Notes under the pieces: generated by a model | The model's input: only the letters and a program-made list of their open reading frames with translations | Databases searched by the model: none | Told to the model about the DNA's origin: nothing | Shown here: positions 18,866 through 27,790 of the stretch, one piece after another | How positions within the stretch are numbered: position 1 is the first letter of the stretch | Layout: every line of letters starts with the position of its first letter | Assembly: GCA_018673915.1 (NCBI GenBank) | Contig: JABHBK010000024.1 | Location: 50,879-114,878, forward strand | Length of the DNA stretch: 64,000 nucleotides | Source: Nitrospina sp. | Lineage (GTDB): Bacteria > Nitrospinota > Nitrospinia > Nitrospinales > VA-1 | Direction: 5' to 3' | Made by a program: the position numbers and the translations under genes

Positions 18866-19720
18866 TTATCCCATCAGAATTGCTTCCGCCGCCGCCACCC
18901 CTTCAACGGTATTCTCCACAAAAACCTCTAGCTCACCATCAGTTAACTTAAGAACTTTCAATATCTTAGCGCTCATTGGACACACATAGGGAGAAACTCC
19001 GTTGCGCATCTCATGATTATTAGCAATCTGGTTGGCACAATTTACGAACTTGGAAATTCCAGGAGAATTACTGGCATCTGATAATGGACCGTGGTGTTTC
19101 CTGACCGACGCCACAACTTGTTTGGAAACGGGCCACCATTTTTCAATAAACCGCGCTCCCAATTCTGGGTGTGTAATACCAAAGGTACTATATTCCATAT
19201 CTTCCAGGCTTTTCTCAGAGGTGCCAAGAGTACCAATAAAAGCCCCATATTCATCAGGAATCAAATAGTCGAAAACCAGAATTCCCACATCGTGCATCAA
19301 TCCGGCGAGATAACTGGCCTCCAGGTCTTCCTTTTTCCCTCCTGCGTGTAAAACCAGTGTTTTGGATAAACAAGCCACGCCCAGAGAATGTTTCCAAAAC
19401 TCTACATGATCGAAAGACTTGGATTTTTTAAATGCTTTAGGTAATTCAAGGGTGTAGGCCAAATCGAGAACCATTTTCAGGCCCAAACGCATTATAGCCG
19501 AGCTCAGGTCAAGCACCTCATCACGCCCGCCGCCAAAAAGAACACTGTTGGAAAGCTTTATCAAGCGCCCGGATAAGACAGGTTCCGTTTGGATCAGGCT
19601 AGATATTTCTTCAATGTCGCTGGCGGGGTCATTTATTCGTCCCTCCAAATTAATGAGGACATCAGACAAAGGAGGCAAGTCTCCTCTGGTTTCCAATAGC
19701 TCCAGAAGTTTATCTTTCAC
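18866..19720 (-). CDS. HDOD-domain signalling protein
   Basis: 284 residues, GTG start. The HDOD domain covers most of the protein: LPPLSDVLINLEGRINDP, IQTEPVLSGRLIKLSNS, HSLGVACLSKTLV and YLAGLMHDVGILVFDYLIP. HDOD is a degenerate relative of HD phosphohydrolases and usually acts as a regulatory scaffold in signal transduction, motility or stress pathways. No other domain is attached. It is upstream of the MBL-fold hydrolase gene on the same strand, separated by about 90 bases. A second HDOD protein is encoded at 50651-51508. Confidence 0.87.
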   Translation of the reverse strand: MKDKLLELLETRGDLPPLSDVLINLEGRINDPASDIEEISSLIQTEPVLSGRLIKLSNSVLFGGGRDEVLDLSSAIMRLGLKMVLDLAYTLELPKAFKKSKSFDHVEFWKHSLGVACLSKTLVLHAGGKKEDLEASYLAGLMHDVGILVFDYLIPDEYGAFIGTLGTSEKSLEDMEYSTFGITHPELGARFIEKWWPVSKQVVASVRKHHGPLSDASNSPGISKFVNCANQIANNHEMRNGVSPYVCPMSAKILKVLKLTDGELEVFVENTVEGVAAAEAILMG

Positions 19721-19898
19721 AGAATCACATCAAAGTTGTTAGAGAAACCCTCTTACCAATTGAAACCAGATGGGTTAAATGCCTAATTTGACCAATCTTA
19801 AGCATTATCCACTTATTGCCTTATTCGTCAAGCTGTTATAGACCTCTTTCTGTGAGAGATGTTTGGCCAAGTATTGCGGTTTTCTCTATAAATTTATG

Positions 19899-19928
19899 TT
19901 GACCCAGCAACGATTCACACCCTACAAT
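19899..19928 (+). promoter_or_regulatory. predicted sigma70 promoter of greA
   Basis: TTGACC at 19899-19904 and TACAAT at 19923-19928 with an 18-base spacer. Transcription would begin near 19935, leaving a leader of about 310 bases before greA. Confidence 0.5.
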
Positions 19929-19982
19929 GGCTGATTAAAGAACGTGTAAGGGATGAGATTTAAACCCTTTAAGAGGATCATA

Positions 19983-20060
19983 TTGGCAAACGATTTCCCG
20001 GCTCAACGAGTTACGTCTCTCTGGCACCAAAGTTGGTGGGCGGTTCAAGACAGATTATGA
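19983..20060 (+). CDS. candidate 25-residue leader peptide
   Basis: A TTG-started frame preceded by AGAGGA at a 5-base distance encodes 25 residues including LWHQSWWAVQ, with three Trp codons in six positions, and stops at TGA 20058-20060. It lies inside the predicted greA leader. It may be a regulatory leader peptide or a chance frame; no homologue is known to me. Confidence 0.25.
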   Translation: MANDFPAQRVTSLWHQSWWAVQDRL

Positions 20061-20245
20061 CATTTAGTCGTGCCCTTAAACGTTTCCAAGCAACCTGGTT
20101 CCCCAAATCAAAATTCAACCAGCCTTAGTTTAGATATTGTCTGGTTTTAGTGCTTGAAAAGAGTTCTGTGGACATTACCCTCCATCTTTTCTGGGCAACA
20201 AACCAAATTAACAATTTTTTTCATTATTAGGGAGATGAATTCGCA

Positions 20246-20737
20246 ATGAAGCGGCTTCCCATTTTAGACAAGTTAGACGAAGATCTGAAAGAATCACAAA
20301 GAGAACTTCAGGTGGATATTCCAAAAGCTATTTTAACAGCTCGAGAGCATGGAGACCTGAGTGAAAATGCGGAATTCAAGGCGGCAAAAGAAAGACAAAT
20401 GTTTTTAGAATCCCGAATTTCTCTTTTACAAAAACGCATCAGTGACATCATGGCCATCAACGTCAACCAAATCCCCAAAGACCGTTCAGGACTCGGAAGC
20501 ACCTTGAAATTAAGAGATTTGGATAGCGGTAAAGAGGCAAAATACCATCTGGTTTTTCCAGAAGAAGTTAACCCTGATGAGGGGAAAATATCCACAGCCT
20601 CTCCTGTAGGAAAATCTTTAATAGGGAAGCAAGAAGGTGATGAGCTAACTATTTCTCTTCCAGATTGTAAAACAGAGTATGAAGTACTAGAAGTAATTAC
20701 TATTCATGACCGCTCTGAAGAGGGCACCTCTGCATAA
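20246..20737 (+). CDS. greA: transcription elongation factor GreA/GreB family
   Basis: 163 residues. The N-terminal coiled coil has the catalytic tip AREHGDLSENAEF, with the Asp and Glu that position Mg ions in the RNA polymerase secondary channel to cleave backtracked RNA. The C-terminal FKBP-like domain ends with ISTASPVGKSLIGKQEGDE. Length fits GreA (about 158). GGGAGATGAATTCGCA precedes the ATG. It is followed after 5 bases by trmB and then the response regulator/LpxC fusion, so the three are probably co-transcribed. Confidence 0.93.
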   Translation: MKRLPILDKLDEDLKESQRELQVDIPKAILTAREHGDLSENAEFKAAKERQMFLESRISLLQKRISDIMAINVNQIPKDRSGLGSTLKLRDLDSGKEAKYHLVFPEEVNPDEGKISTASPVGKSLIGKQEGDELTISLPDCKTEYEVLEVITIHDRSEEGTSA

Positions 20738-20742
20738 GATTT

Positions 20743-21396
20743 ATGGCTACAAAACCACTTATTTCTTTTTCCAAAATTGCGGAAGAAGACCTTAGTTTTC
20801 TTGATATCGATGAATGGCCCGACTGGCAAGCCCAGTTTGGAAACCACCAGCCTCTGAAGCTGGAAATCGGTTTTGGAATGGGAAGCTTCTTGATTGAGAT
20901 GGCCGCCAAAGAACCCCATACCAGCTTTATCGGCATGGATTTCTATCATAAGGGAATCCGGAAGTTGATGACTCGAAAAAATAAGCTCCAATTGGAGAAT
21001 ATCCGGGTGGCCTATGGAGATGTGCGGTTTAAAATTCCCCTGCTGTTTAAGGATGGAGAACTGGATACTGTTTATATCAATTTCCCCGATCCCTGGCCCA
21101 AAAAGAGACATACTAAAAGAAGACTGATCAAGCCTGATTTTGTTAAACTGATCGGGCAGAAACTGGCTCCTGAAGGACGCATTTTCCTGGCTACCGACTT
21201 TGAAACCTATGCGATGGAAATGTTGGAATATTTTAATTCTGAACCCCTGTTTCAAAACAGAGATCCGGCATCAGGCTTTTTGGAAAACCGCGAAGACTTA
21301 CCTAAAACTAAATATGAAAAAAACTTTATCAATGCGGGTCATAAAATCTATTATCTTGAATATTCACGGCTGGGTGTTGCCACACCCACAACCTGA
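20743..21396 (+). CDS. trmB: tRNA (guanine46-N7)-methyltransferase
   Basis: 217 residues. SAM-binding LEIGFGMGSFLIEMA, FIGMDFYHKGIRK and the TrmB signature INFPDPWPKKRHTKRRLI are intact. It methylates N7 of G46 in the variable loop of many tRNAs. The N-terminal 35 residues are longer than the minimal enzyme. It is placed between greA and the receiver-LpxC fusion on the same strand with short gaps. Confidence 0.94.
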   Translation: MATKPLISFSKIAEEDLSFLDIDEWPDWQAQFGNHQPLKLEIGFGMGSFLIEMAAKEPHTSFIGMDFYHKGIRKLMTRKNKLQLENIRVAYGDVRFKIPLLFKDGELDTVYINFPDPWPKKRHTKRRLIKPDFVKLIGQKLAPEGRIFLATDFETYAMEMLEYFNSEPLFQNRDPASGFLENREDLPKTKYEKNFINAGHKIYYLEYSRLGVATPTT

Positions 21397-21422
21397 AGCT
21401 TCTGGCCCAACGGGAGAATCTC

Positions 21423-23624
21423 TTGCCTAAAGAACGTATTCTCATTGTCGATGACGAGAAAAATATTGTCAGTTCACTGACAGGAATCCTTGCCGATGAA
21501 GGCTATGAAGTCATCGAGACAGGAGATGGTGTAGAGGCCCTGGAAATCATTCAGGAGGATCCTCCCAATTTGGTTTTACTAGATATCTGGCTACCGGGAA
21601 TGGATGGAATTGAAGTTTTAAAAACGGTAAAAACTTATCACCCGGAAATTGAAGTCATCATAATGTCTGGACATGGAACCATTGACACTGCTGTCAAGGC
21701 CACCAAACTGGGGGCTCAGGACTTCATCGAAAAACCTTTTTCTCTGGACAGGGTCACTCAATCGATTGCAGAAGTATTGAAAAACAAGCACTCTTCACCT
21801 CAGATTGAAGAAAAGCCGACCCTTTCTCCTAAAGAGCTTCCTCTATGCTTTGAAAACATGGTGGAAGTGAAAAAAGCGGTTAAAGTTTTTTCAAAAAACA
21901 TGAAACCCGTTTTACTGAACGGAGAAAACGGGACGGGAAAAGAGTTTGTTGCCCAGGCCATCCATCGACAAAGCAGGAAGAGCGACCGGTCTTTCGTTAA
22001 AATAAATTGTGCGGTTCGCCAGGCATGGGCCATTCATTCCCAACTATTTAAGCGTACAGAGAAAGGATTAACTAGCCCAGGTGCTCCAAAGCAGACGGGT
22101 GAGGAACTAGTAGTTTATCTTAGTAATATTGAATCATTAAGCAAAGGCATACAGGAAAAACTCGCAGAAGCCTTACAACCCAATGGTTCGCAATCGCCTG
22201 ATGCCAAGTTAGAATTAATTCCTATCCGGATTTTTGCATCATCTACAAAGGACTTGTCCGCCTTGGCGGCAAAAGGGCAGTTTCATGCTGCGTTACTAAA
22301 TGCTTTCAAAGAATCCATCATATTTGTTTCCCCTTTACGCGATTACGCAGTGAGTATCCCTGCATTGGCAAAGGATTACCTGGAGGAAATCCAGCAAACT
22401 CAAAAAACTTCCATCCCCGAAATAGGCGAAGATGCCTTGACCGCCTTATGCCGTTATAACTGGCCTGGAAATATGAAAGAGTTGAGGTCTGTGCTGAACA
22501 AATTAATTCATACCAGGACTAACCAGGAAAAAATAACTGCACAGGATATTCCTTCTGAAATCTGGCAACCGCAAATAGAAACCAAATATATTGATGAAGC
22601 CGGTTCCCTGCAGGAAGCAGAACTAGTTTGGGAAAAGCATTTCATCATTCACCATCTTAAACAGAACAATTGGAATATCGACGCAACCTGCAAAGTATTA
22701 AAGACCGGGAAAAAACAACTTAAAGAAAAAATAGTCAGCCATTCCATTGAGATGCCCCACTCAGAAGTAAGCCACAATGGATACCGCCACTCCCAGCGCA
22801 CCCTCAAGCGTAGTGTGGTGTTGTGCGGAAGCGGTTTGCACTCCGGCATTAAAACAGGCTTAATTCTACAACCCATGCCACCGGGAAGCGGAATCATATT
22901 TGGAGATATTTCCACAGGCAAAACCATTCCCGCCCGCTTGGAAAATGTTCAGTCCACAGATTACTCAACCCGTTTGGAAAAGGATATGGCCTCAGTAGGT
23001 ACCATAGAACATATCATGGCGGTTCTACATATGTACCGCATTACCAATCTACTCATAAAAATCGGTGATGAAGCACCAGTGATGGATGGTTCCGCAAAGG
23101 ATTTTTGTGAACTGATAGAAGACGGGGAATTTGAAGACCAGGAAGGGTTTTATGAAGAAATCATAATTGACAAGAAATATACTTTTGGTAGTCAGGACCA
23201 AGATGGGCCTTTTATTTCTATTGAGCCCAGTGATAATTTTAGCGTCAGTTACCACATGGAATATCCTGAACCAATTGGCATTCAGGATTACACCTACGAG
23301 TTTAAAGGAGATGAAAGTTTCAAAAAAGAAATTGCCCCAGCAAGAACCTTTGGCTTTATGGAAGAAGTGGCCCAACTGACTAAAATGGGATACGCTTCTG
23401 GAGGCAAACTTGACAACTTTATTCTGCTTGGGGACAAAAAAGTCTTAAATACAAAACTTCGCTTTAAAGACGAGTTTCCCCGTCATAAAATTCTGGATAT
23501 TCTCGGCGATTTCTACTTACTGGGGAAACCCATACGCGGCCGTATCAAAGCTCGCAAATCGGGACATACACAAAACATAGGCCTTCTTCATCACATCCAA
23601 AACAATCTGATTCAAAAAAACTGA
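21423..23624 (+). CDS. lpxC: response regulator / degenerate NtrC-type AAA+ / LpxC fusion (UDP-3-O-acyl-GlcNAc deacetylase)
   Basis: 733 residues from TTG with GGGAG upstream. Residues 4-120 are a receiver: D10/D11, phospho-acceptor D54, S82, K104. Residues about 147-380 are an NtrC-like AAA+ domain with Walker A (GENGTGKE, 167-174) and WPGN (347-350), but GAFTGA is replaced by KGLTSPGA and the Walker B acidic pair is missing (VVYLSNIE). Residues about 398-436 resemble a Fis-type helix-turn-helix. Residues 457-733 are complete LpxC: E529/H530 (GTIEHIM), H688 and D692 (RHKILDILGD), H715 (GHTQN). LpxC makes the committed step of lipid A synthesis. The single continuous frame argues against an assembly join. 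I infer that phosphorylation or nucleotide binding controls LpxC amount or activity. Confidence 0.9.
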   Translation: MPKERILIVDDEKNIVSSLTGILADEGYEVIETGDGVEALEIIQEDPPNLVLLDIWLPGMDGIEVLKTVKTYHPEIEVIIMSGHGTIDTAVKATKLGAQDFIEKPFSLDRVTQSIAEVLKNKHSSPQIEEKPTLSPKELPLCFENMVEVKKAVKVFSKNMKPVLLNGENGTGKEFVAQAIHRQSRKSDRSFVKINCAVRQAWAIHSQLFKRTEKGLTSPGAPKQTGEELVVYLSNIESLSKGIQEKLAEALQPNGSQSPDAKLELIPIRIFASSTKDLSALAAKGQFHAALLNAFKESIIFVSPLRDYAVSIPALAKDYLEEIQQTQKTSIPEIGEDALTALCRYNWPGNMKELRSVLNKLIHTRTNQEKITAQDIPSEIWQPQIETKYIDEAGSLQEAELVWEKHFIIHHLKQNNWNIDATCKVLKTGKKQLKEKIVSHSIEMPHSEVSHNGYRHSQRTLKRSVVLCGSGLHSGIKTGLILQPMPPGSGIIFGDISTGKTIPARLENVQSTDYSTRLEKDMASVGTIEHIMAVLHMYRITNLLIKIGDEAPVMDGSAKDFCELIEDGEFEDQEGFYEEIIIDKKYTFGSQDQDGPFISIEPSDNFSVSYHMEYPEPIGIQDYTYEFKGDESFKKEIAPARTFGFMEEVAQLTKMGYASGGKLDNFILLGDKKVLNTKLRFKDEFPRHKILDILGDFYLLGKPIRGRIKARKSGHTQNIGLLHHIQNNLIQKN

Positions 23625-23649
23625 CTCATCGCAGAGACCGAGCTCTCCT

Positions 23650-25005
23650 CTATTCTTTGGCACCTGCCAGTTTAAGTTGTTGAACCACCTCCAGCCGATT
23701 TAATTGGTGCGCGACCTTAAGTGCAGTCCATCCGTTTTTAGTAACCGAATCTGTGCTGGCCCCCTTCTCCAAAAAAAGCCGGGTGATTTCCTTATGCCCA
23801 CCTGCTGCGGCGACCATCAGGGCTGTCCACCCCCTTTTACTACGCGCTTGGATATCGGCTCCATTACGCAGTAAAACTTCAACTGTAGGTAAATGTCCTC
23901 GTTCGGCTGCAACCATTAATGCTGTTGAACCGTTGGCAATCGTTGCGTTTTTAGCCGCTCCTTTTTGTAGAAGAAGTTCAACAATTTCCTCATGCCCCCC
24001 AGCCGAGGCACTGATCAATGGAGTAGAACCATTTTTACTTTTGGCATTTATCTCCGCATGGTGTTCGGTCAAAAGCATAACCATTTCCATATGACCTCGC
24101 TCAGCCCCAATCATAATAGGCGTTGCCCCACTTTTACTTTTCGCGTTTACATTTGCACCTTTCGCAATCAAAACCTTCGCCGGAAAAATACGTCCATATT
24201 TGGCAGCCCTCATCAAAGCCGTCCAACCCTTGGGGCTCCGAATCTCTACATTGACTCCTGATTCCAACAATACCCTTGTGCCTTCCACAAAATCTCTTTC
24301 AACGGTTAAAAACAATAGAGGCTCCCTAAATGAATTGCGAGTTTTAGGGTCTGCCCCCCCTGATATCAGATATCGAATAATATCTGCCCGGCCAGTCAGG
24401 GCAGCCAATAACACCGCAGAAGTTCCCTCTAAATTTGTGGCATTAGGGTCCGCCCCATTTTCCAATAAGAATCGAACCACTCCGGAATGCTGCTCTCCGG
24501 CCGCAATGATGAGTGGAGTGGCACCATCGTTAAGGCGAATATTTATTTTTGCCGCATGGTCGACTAAAACTTTGAGCGCTGGCAAGTGCCCATATCTTGC
24601 GCTTCTTGCGAGAGGACTCCAGCCGTGCATATTTTTGGAATTGACATCGGCACCACTGTCAATGAGCAGCTTCATACATTTCACATCACCCATCGTGGCG
24701 CACAACAACAGGGCGGTATCATCATAACGATTCCGAGCATTGACCTTTGCACCCTGCTTTAACAGAATTTCCACCAGGGAGGTATGCCCCCGAGCCGCAG
24801 AAACAATTAAAGCCGTACTTCCTTTTTTTGTACGGGCCTCAATATCTGCGCCCACCTGCAGCAATGACTCAGTTTGTTTGCGGTCCCCCTCAAAAACGGA
24901 TGCTAAAAAAGCATCGTTCACACCCTCGAATGCGGAGACCGAACCCCCTACCAAAAACAACCCAACAGCAAAGGAAGTACATCTGAATATATTTAAGTTA
25001 TTCAT
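23650..25005 (-). CDS. exported ankyrin-repeat protein (about 13 repeats)
   Basis: 451 residues: a signal peptide (cleavage near SVSAFEG) followed by about 13 consecutive 33-residue ankyrin repeats, each with a G-x-TALM-x-AA-x-GH-type core and a GADVNA-type turn. Nothing else is attached, so the mature protein is probably a periplasmic or exported binding scaffold with unknown partner. Long open frames on the opposite strand reflect the repeated codons and are not genes. It is downstream of the diguanylate cyclase gene, separated by a terminator. Confidence 0.87.
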   Translation of the reverse strand: MNNLNIFRCTSFAVGLFLVGGSVSAFEGVNDAFLASVFEGDRKQTESLLQVGADIEARTKKGSTALIVSAARGHTSLVEILLKQGAKVNARNRYDDTALLLCATMGDVKCMKLLIDSGADVNSKNMHGWSPLARSARYGHLPALKVLVDHAAKINIRLNDGATPLIIAAGEQHSGVVRFLLENGADPNATNLEGTSAVLLAALTGRADIIRYLISGGADPKTRNSFREPLLFLTVERDFVEGTRVLLESGVNVEIRSPKGWTALMRAAKYGRIFPAKVLIAKGANVNAKSKSGATPIMIGAERGHMEMVMLLTEHHAEINAKSKNGSTPLISASAGGHEEIVELLLQKGAAKNATIANGSTALMVAAERGHLPTVEVLLRNGADIQARSKRGWTALMVAAAGGHKEITRLFLEKGASTDSVTKNGWTALKVAHQLNRLEVVQQLKLAGAKE

Positions 25006-25328
25006 AATCTGAAATATTACGAATTTTCACCAAACATCCATGAAAGACACCAAGTGCCCCAGTTAGTTAAATGTTCTCATATCAAGAAAAAATATAACCA
25101 ACTTATTGAAGTAATGGAAGTATTTCCTCAAACTGGATCAGTTTTCACAAAGAATTAGGGGTGAACATGGGAAGAAAAACTGCAGAAAAATGAAATCCGC
25201 CCGCCAGGGAGGTAGAACAGGCGGACGGATCGCAAAAAGGGGTGGAATGTTAATTCCATAAGATAAGATCATGATTGCGGCTGAATTATTCCAGTAAAAA
25301 CACCTTTTTTTGCATAATGGGCTATAAA
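25006..25328. other. 323-base intergenic region
   Basis: Contains the leftward terminator at 25185-25230 and otherwise no gene; the left 150 bases should hold the promoter of the ankyrin gene, but I could not pick a convincing pair of boxes. Confidence 0.4.
25185..25230 (-). terminator. rho-independent terminator of the diguanylate cyclase gene
   Basis: ATCCGCCCGCC (25195-25205) pairs with GGCGGACGGAT (25220-25230), 11 bp with one G-U, followed on the minus strand by TTTCATTTTTC. Confidence 0.75.
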
Positions 25329-26741
25329 TTACGCCTCTTTAAAGAGTGAGGCTCGATTTCTACCAGATTCTTTAGCCTTATATAATGCCTTATCAGCTTT
25401 TGCCAGGAGATCAGCAAACGAATTTCCTTTTTTCACTACATCTGTTGCCACTCCCAAGCTGACAGTGACCCATTTCTCACAAACATTATTCTTATGCTCA
25501 ATTTTTAAACTCTCAACCTCCTGTCGCAATTTCTTTGCCAGCTTTAAAGCTCCATCCTCATCCGTATCAGGAAGAATGAGAACAAACTCCTCCCCTCCAT
25601 ATCTCGCAGCCAAATCGGCAGGCCTTTTCATGGCACCTTTTATGACTCCAGCCACTTTTTTCAGACATGCGTCCCCTTGTTGATGCCCATAAGTGTCGTT
25701 ATAAGGTTTGAAACTGTCCAGATCTATCATGATAACGGAAAATGGGTTTTTATCCCTCTGCGCGCGTTTCCATTCCTTTTCCGAATATTCATCAAAGTAC
25801 CGACGGTTGGCAATTTCAGTCAACCCATCCATAGTGGATAGTTTTTTAAGGTTTTCCACCGCTTCCATCAAGCGGTTCTGGGTTACCAGTAGTTCCTCTT
25901 CAACCGCCTTGATCTCCATAATATTCCGGGCAATACAAAGTGTTCCTTGAAAGTTGTTTTCCGCATGATTTTTAAATACCTGTTCCGCGGAAACATCCCA
26001 AAGCCCAAAAGCATCCAATAAGACAGGTATCGGCTTTGCTTTCTCCCCCAGAACGGATTCTCTAGCAAATTTCAAATTCACCTCCAAGTTACAGGTCGAC
26101 ATCGGGCCGACTTCACGAGTGGCAATTTTTGAAATAATATCCTGATCGTTTGGGTCCAAATCTATAAATGTCTCAATGGATTGTCCGACCAAATCCTGAG
26201 GCTCATAACCGAAAAACCGAATGGCCGGGTTAATAAATTCTATTTTCTGATCTATTCCTAACCGAAAAATAACATCGGATACGGTCTCAACGATAGTGCG
26301 GTATGATTTTTCACTTTCAGCCAGAGCGTATTCTGCCGAACGCACCTTTTGCTCAAAGGACCCAATCTGAATGGCATTTTTTATGCTCTTTACCAAATGT
26401 TTTCCATTCAATCTACTTTTGGACAAATAATCCGCTGCACCTTTCTTCATCACTTCTGCAACCAACTGTTCGCCGCCCATGCCCGTCAACAAAATCAGAG
26501 GCGCGTTATATCGGTCAACGTCCCTTAGGCGCTCCAAAATTTCCACACCCGTGGCATCAGGCAACTTATAATCAATCAGAACACAATCAAACTTATGGGC
26601 TCTTATTTTCTCCATTCCAGAGGAATAATCTGATGCTTCATGGACCTTAGCCTTCAACCCCTCTTTTTCGAGCAGGTTCTGCACATTCATCCGATCGGTC
26701 TCATCATCATCAATGATCAAAATTTGCAAACTTTCCTTCAT
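25329..26741 (-). CDS. receiver-PAS-GGDEF diguanylate cyclase
   Basis: 470 residues. Receiver domain about 5-125 (DDDE, LIDYKLPDATG phospho-site, LLTGMGG, Lys in YLSKSRL), PAS domain about 145-270 (YRTIVETVSDVIFRLG, IEFINPAIRFFGY), short helical linker, and GGDEF domain about 300-468 with TDGLTEIANRRYFDE and the active site YGGEEF. The RxxD inhibitory site (RPAD) stands five residues before GGEEF, so product inhibition by c-di-GMP is expected. The likely reaction is 2 GTP to c-di-GMP under control of phosphorylation. No EAL or HD-GYP gene is in the window. Confidence 0.93.
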   Translation of the reverse strand: MKESLQILIIDDDETDRMNVQNLLEKEGLKAKVHEASDYSSGMEKIRAHKFDCVLIDYKLPDATGVEILERLRDVDRYNAPLILLTGMGGEQLVAEVMKKGAADYLSKSRLNGKHLVKSIKNAIQIGSFEQKVRSAEYALAESEKSYRTIVETVSDVIFRLGIDQKIEFINPAIRFFGYEPQDLVGQSIETFIDLDPNDQDIISKIATREVGPMSTCNLEVNLKFARESVLGEKAKPIPVLLDAFGLWDVSAEQVFKNHAENNFQGTLCIARNIMEIKAVEEELLVTQNRLMEAVENLKKLSTMDGLTEIANRRYFDEYSEKEWKRAQRDKNPFSVIMIDLDSFKPYNDTYGHQQGDACLKKVAGVIKGAMKRPADLAARYGGEEFVLILPDTDEDGALKLAKKLRQEVESLKIEHKNNVCEKWVTVSLGVATDVVKKGNSFADLLAKADKALYKAKESGRNRASLFKEA

Positions 26742-27159
26742 GCTTCCGAGTCCTTCAATAAAGTTAATCTAATATTTCCTAATTCCTGGAGAATTTTATA
26801 GATACATTAACACCCCAGCTATACATTCAAATCTCTACCTTTGAGGTTTAGAACCTCATACTTTCAGCTCTAAATCAATTCTCACATTATATATTAGATT
26901 TCTTCCTAAAACGTTACGTTAGAGTCCCAATTTGGTCAAAAATATTTACAAAGTGTGTCCCCAGCTACTTGCAGAAATCTTCGAAAAATACCCCTGTAGA
27001 CGTTTTCCATGACAAGGGAAAGCAATGCCTAAACTAATAAATGGGAAATTTTAATTTCCCCGTTCACCGAATTATCGAATTCATTGATTAATAACGTTAT
27101 TTAATGATAAGCTCAAAGAGGTGTTTTATTCCCTTCCCCAACAAAACGTTCTTTTTTAA
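26742..27159. other. 418-base AT-rich intergenic region with small palindromes
   Basis: Lies between the divergent diguanylate cyclase and purN genes. No gene was found. Two perfect short inverted repeats are visible: GAGGTT-TAG-AACCTC (about 26843-26858) and GGGAAAT-TTTA-ATTTCCC (27043-27060). They may be regulator sites or simple hairpins. Confidence 0.4.
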
Positions 27160-27777
27160 ATGACCCCCGAAAAATTCACACTTGCCATTTTAGCTTCTGG
27201 ACGAGGTTCAAATTTACAGGCAATCATTGACGGCATTGAAAAAAATAGTCTACAGGCTGAAATTGGCCTGGTGATTAGCGATGTAAAAAATGCCTTTGCT
27301 TTAGAGCGGGCGCATAATCATGGTATCGAATGTCTTTTTCTGGACCCCAAGACTTTTCCGGATCGAAAAAGCTACGAACAAGCCTTGGTGAAACATATTC
27401 AATCAAAATCTATCAATTTGATTTGTCTGGCCGGATTCATGCGAATCCTTGGCAAACATTTTATAGAAACTTTTTCAAATCAAATCATTAACATCCACCC
27501 CTCTTTGCTTCCAGCATTTCCCGGATTGAATGTTCAAAAACGGGCCTTGGAGCATGGAGCCCGGTTTACAGGGTGTACGGTGCATTATGTCAATGAAGAG
27601 GTTGATAGTGGCCCTATCATATTACAAGCGATGGTTCCTATTTTAGATGATGATGATGAGTCTTCTCTTTCTGAAAGGATTCTCGAACAGGAACATATCA
27701 TCTACCCCGAAGCCATCCGATTGATCGCTGAAGGTAAACTGACCCTTTCAGGCCGAAGAGTCCTGCATTGTAAATAG
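27160..27777 (+). CDS. purN: phosphoribosylglycinamide formyltransferase
   Basis: 205 residues. LAILASGRGSNLQAII binds the substrate phosphate, ICLAGFMRILG and the catalytic block INIHPSLLPAFPG (Asn, His) are intact, and HYVNEEVDSGPIILQ carries the catalytic Asp. It transfers a formyl group from 10-formyl-THF to GAR in purine synthesis. It starts the long rightward block and is followed after 13 bases by lolA. Confidence 0.94.
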   Translation: MTPEKFTLAILASGRGSNLQAIIDGIEKNSLQAEIGLVISDVKNAFALERAHNHGIECLFLDPKTFPDRKSYEQALVKHIQSKSINLICLAGFMRILGKHFIETFSNQIINIHPSLLPAFPGLNVQKRALEHGARFTGCTVHYVNEEVDSGPIILQAMVPILDDDDESSLSERILEQEHIIYPEAIRLIAEGKLTLSGRRVLHCK

Positions 27778-27790
27778 AGAGGAAATACTT

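Larger units (their letters stand above)
19721..20245 (+). other. 525-base non-coding region upstream of greA
   Basis: No normal gene is present. It contains a predicted sigma70 promoter at 19899-19928 and a 25-codon mini-ORF at 19983-20060, so about 310 bases would be transcribed before the greA start. CTGGTT and AACCAG near 20095-20135 could pair, but no clear terminator with a T-run was seen. Confidence 0.5.

Noticed and set aside
23753..24727. Long plus-strand open frames opposite the ankyrin gene
   Set aside because: They mirror the periodic codons of the 33-residue repeats, have no ribosome sites and no recognisable products.
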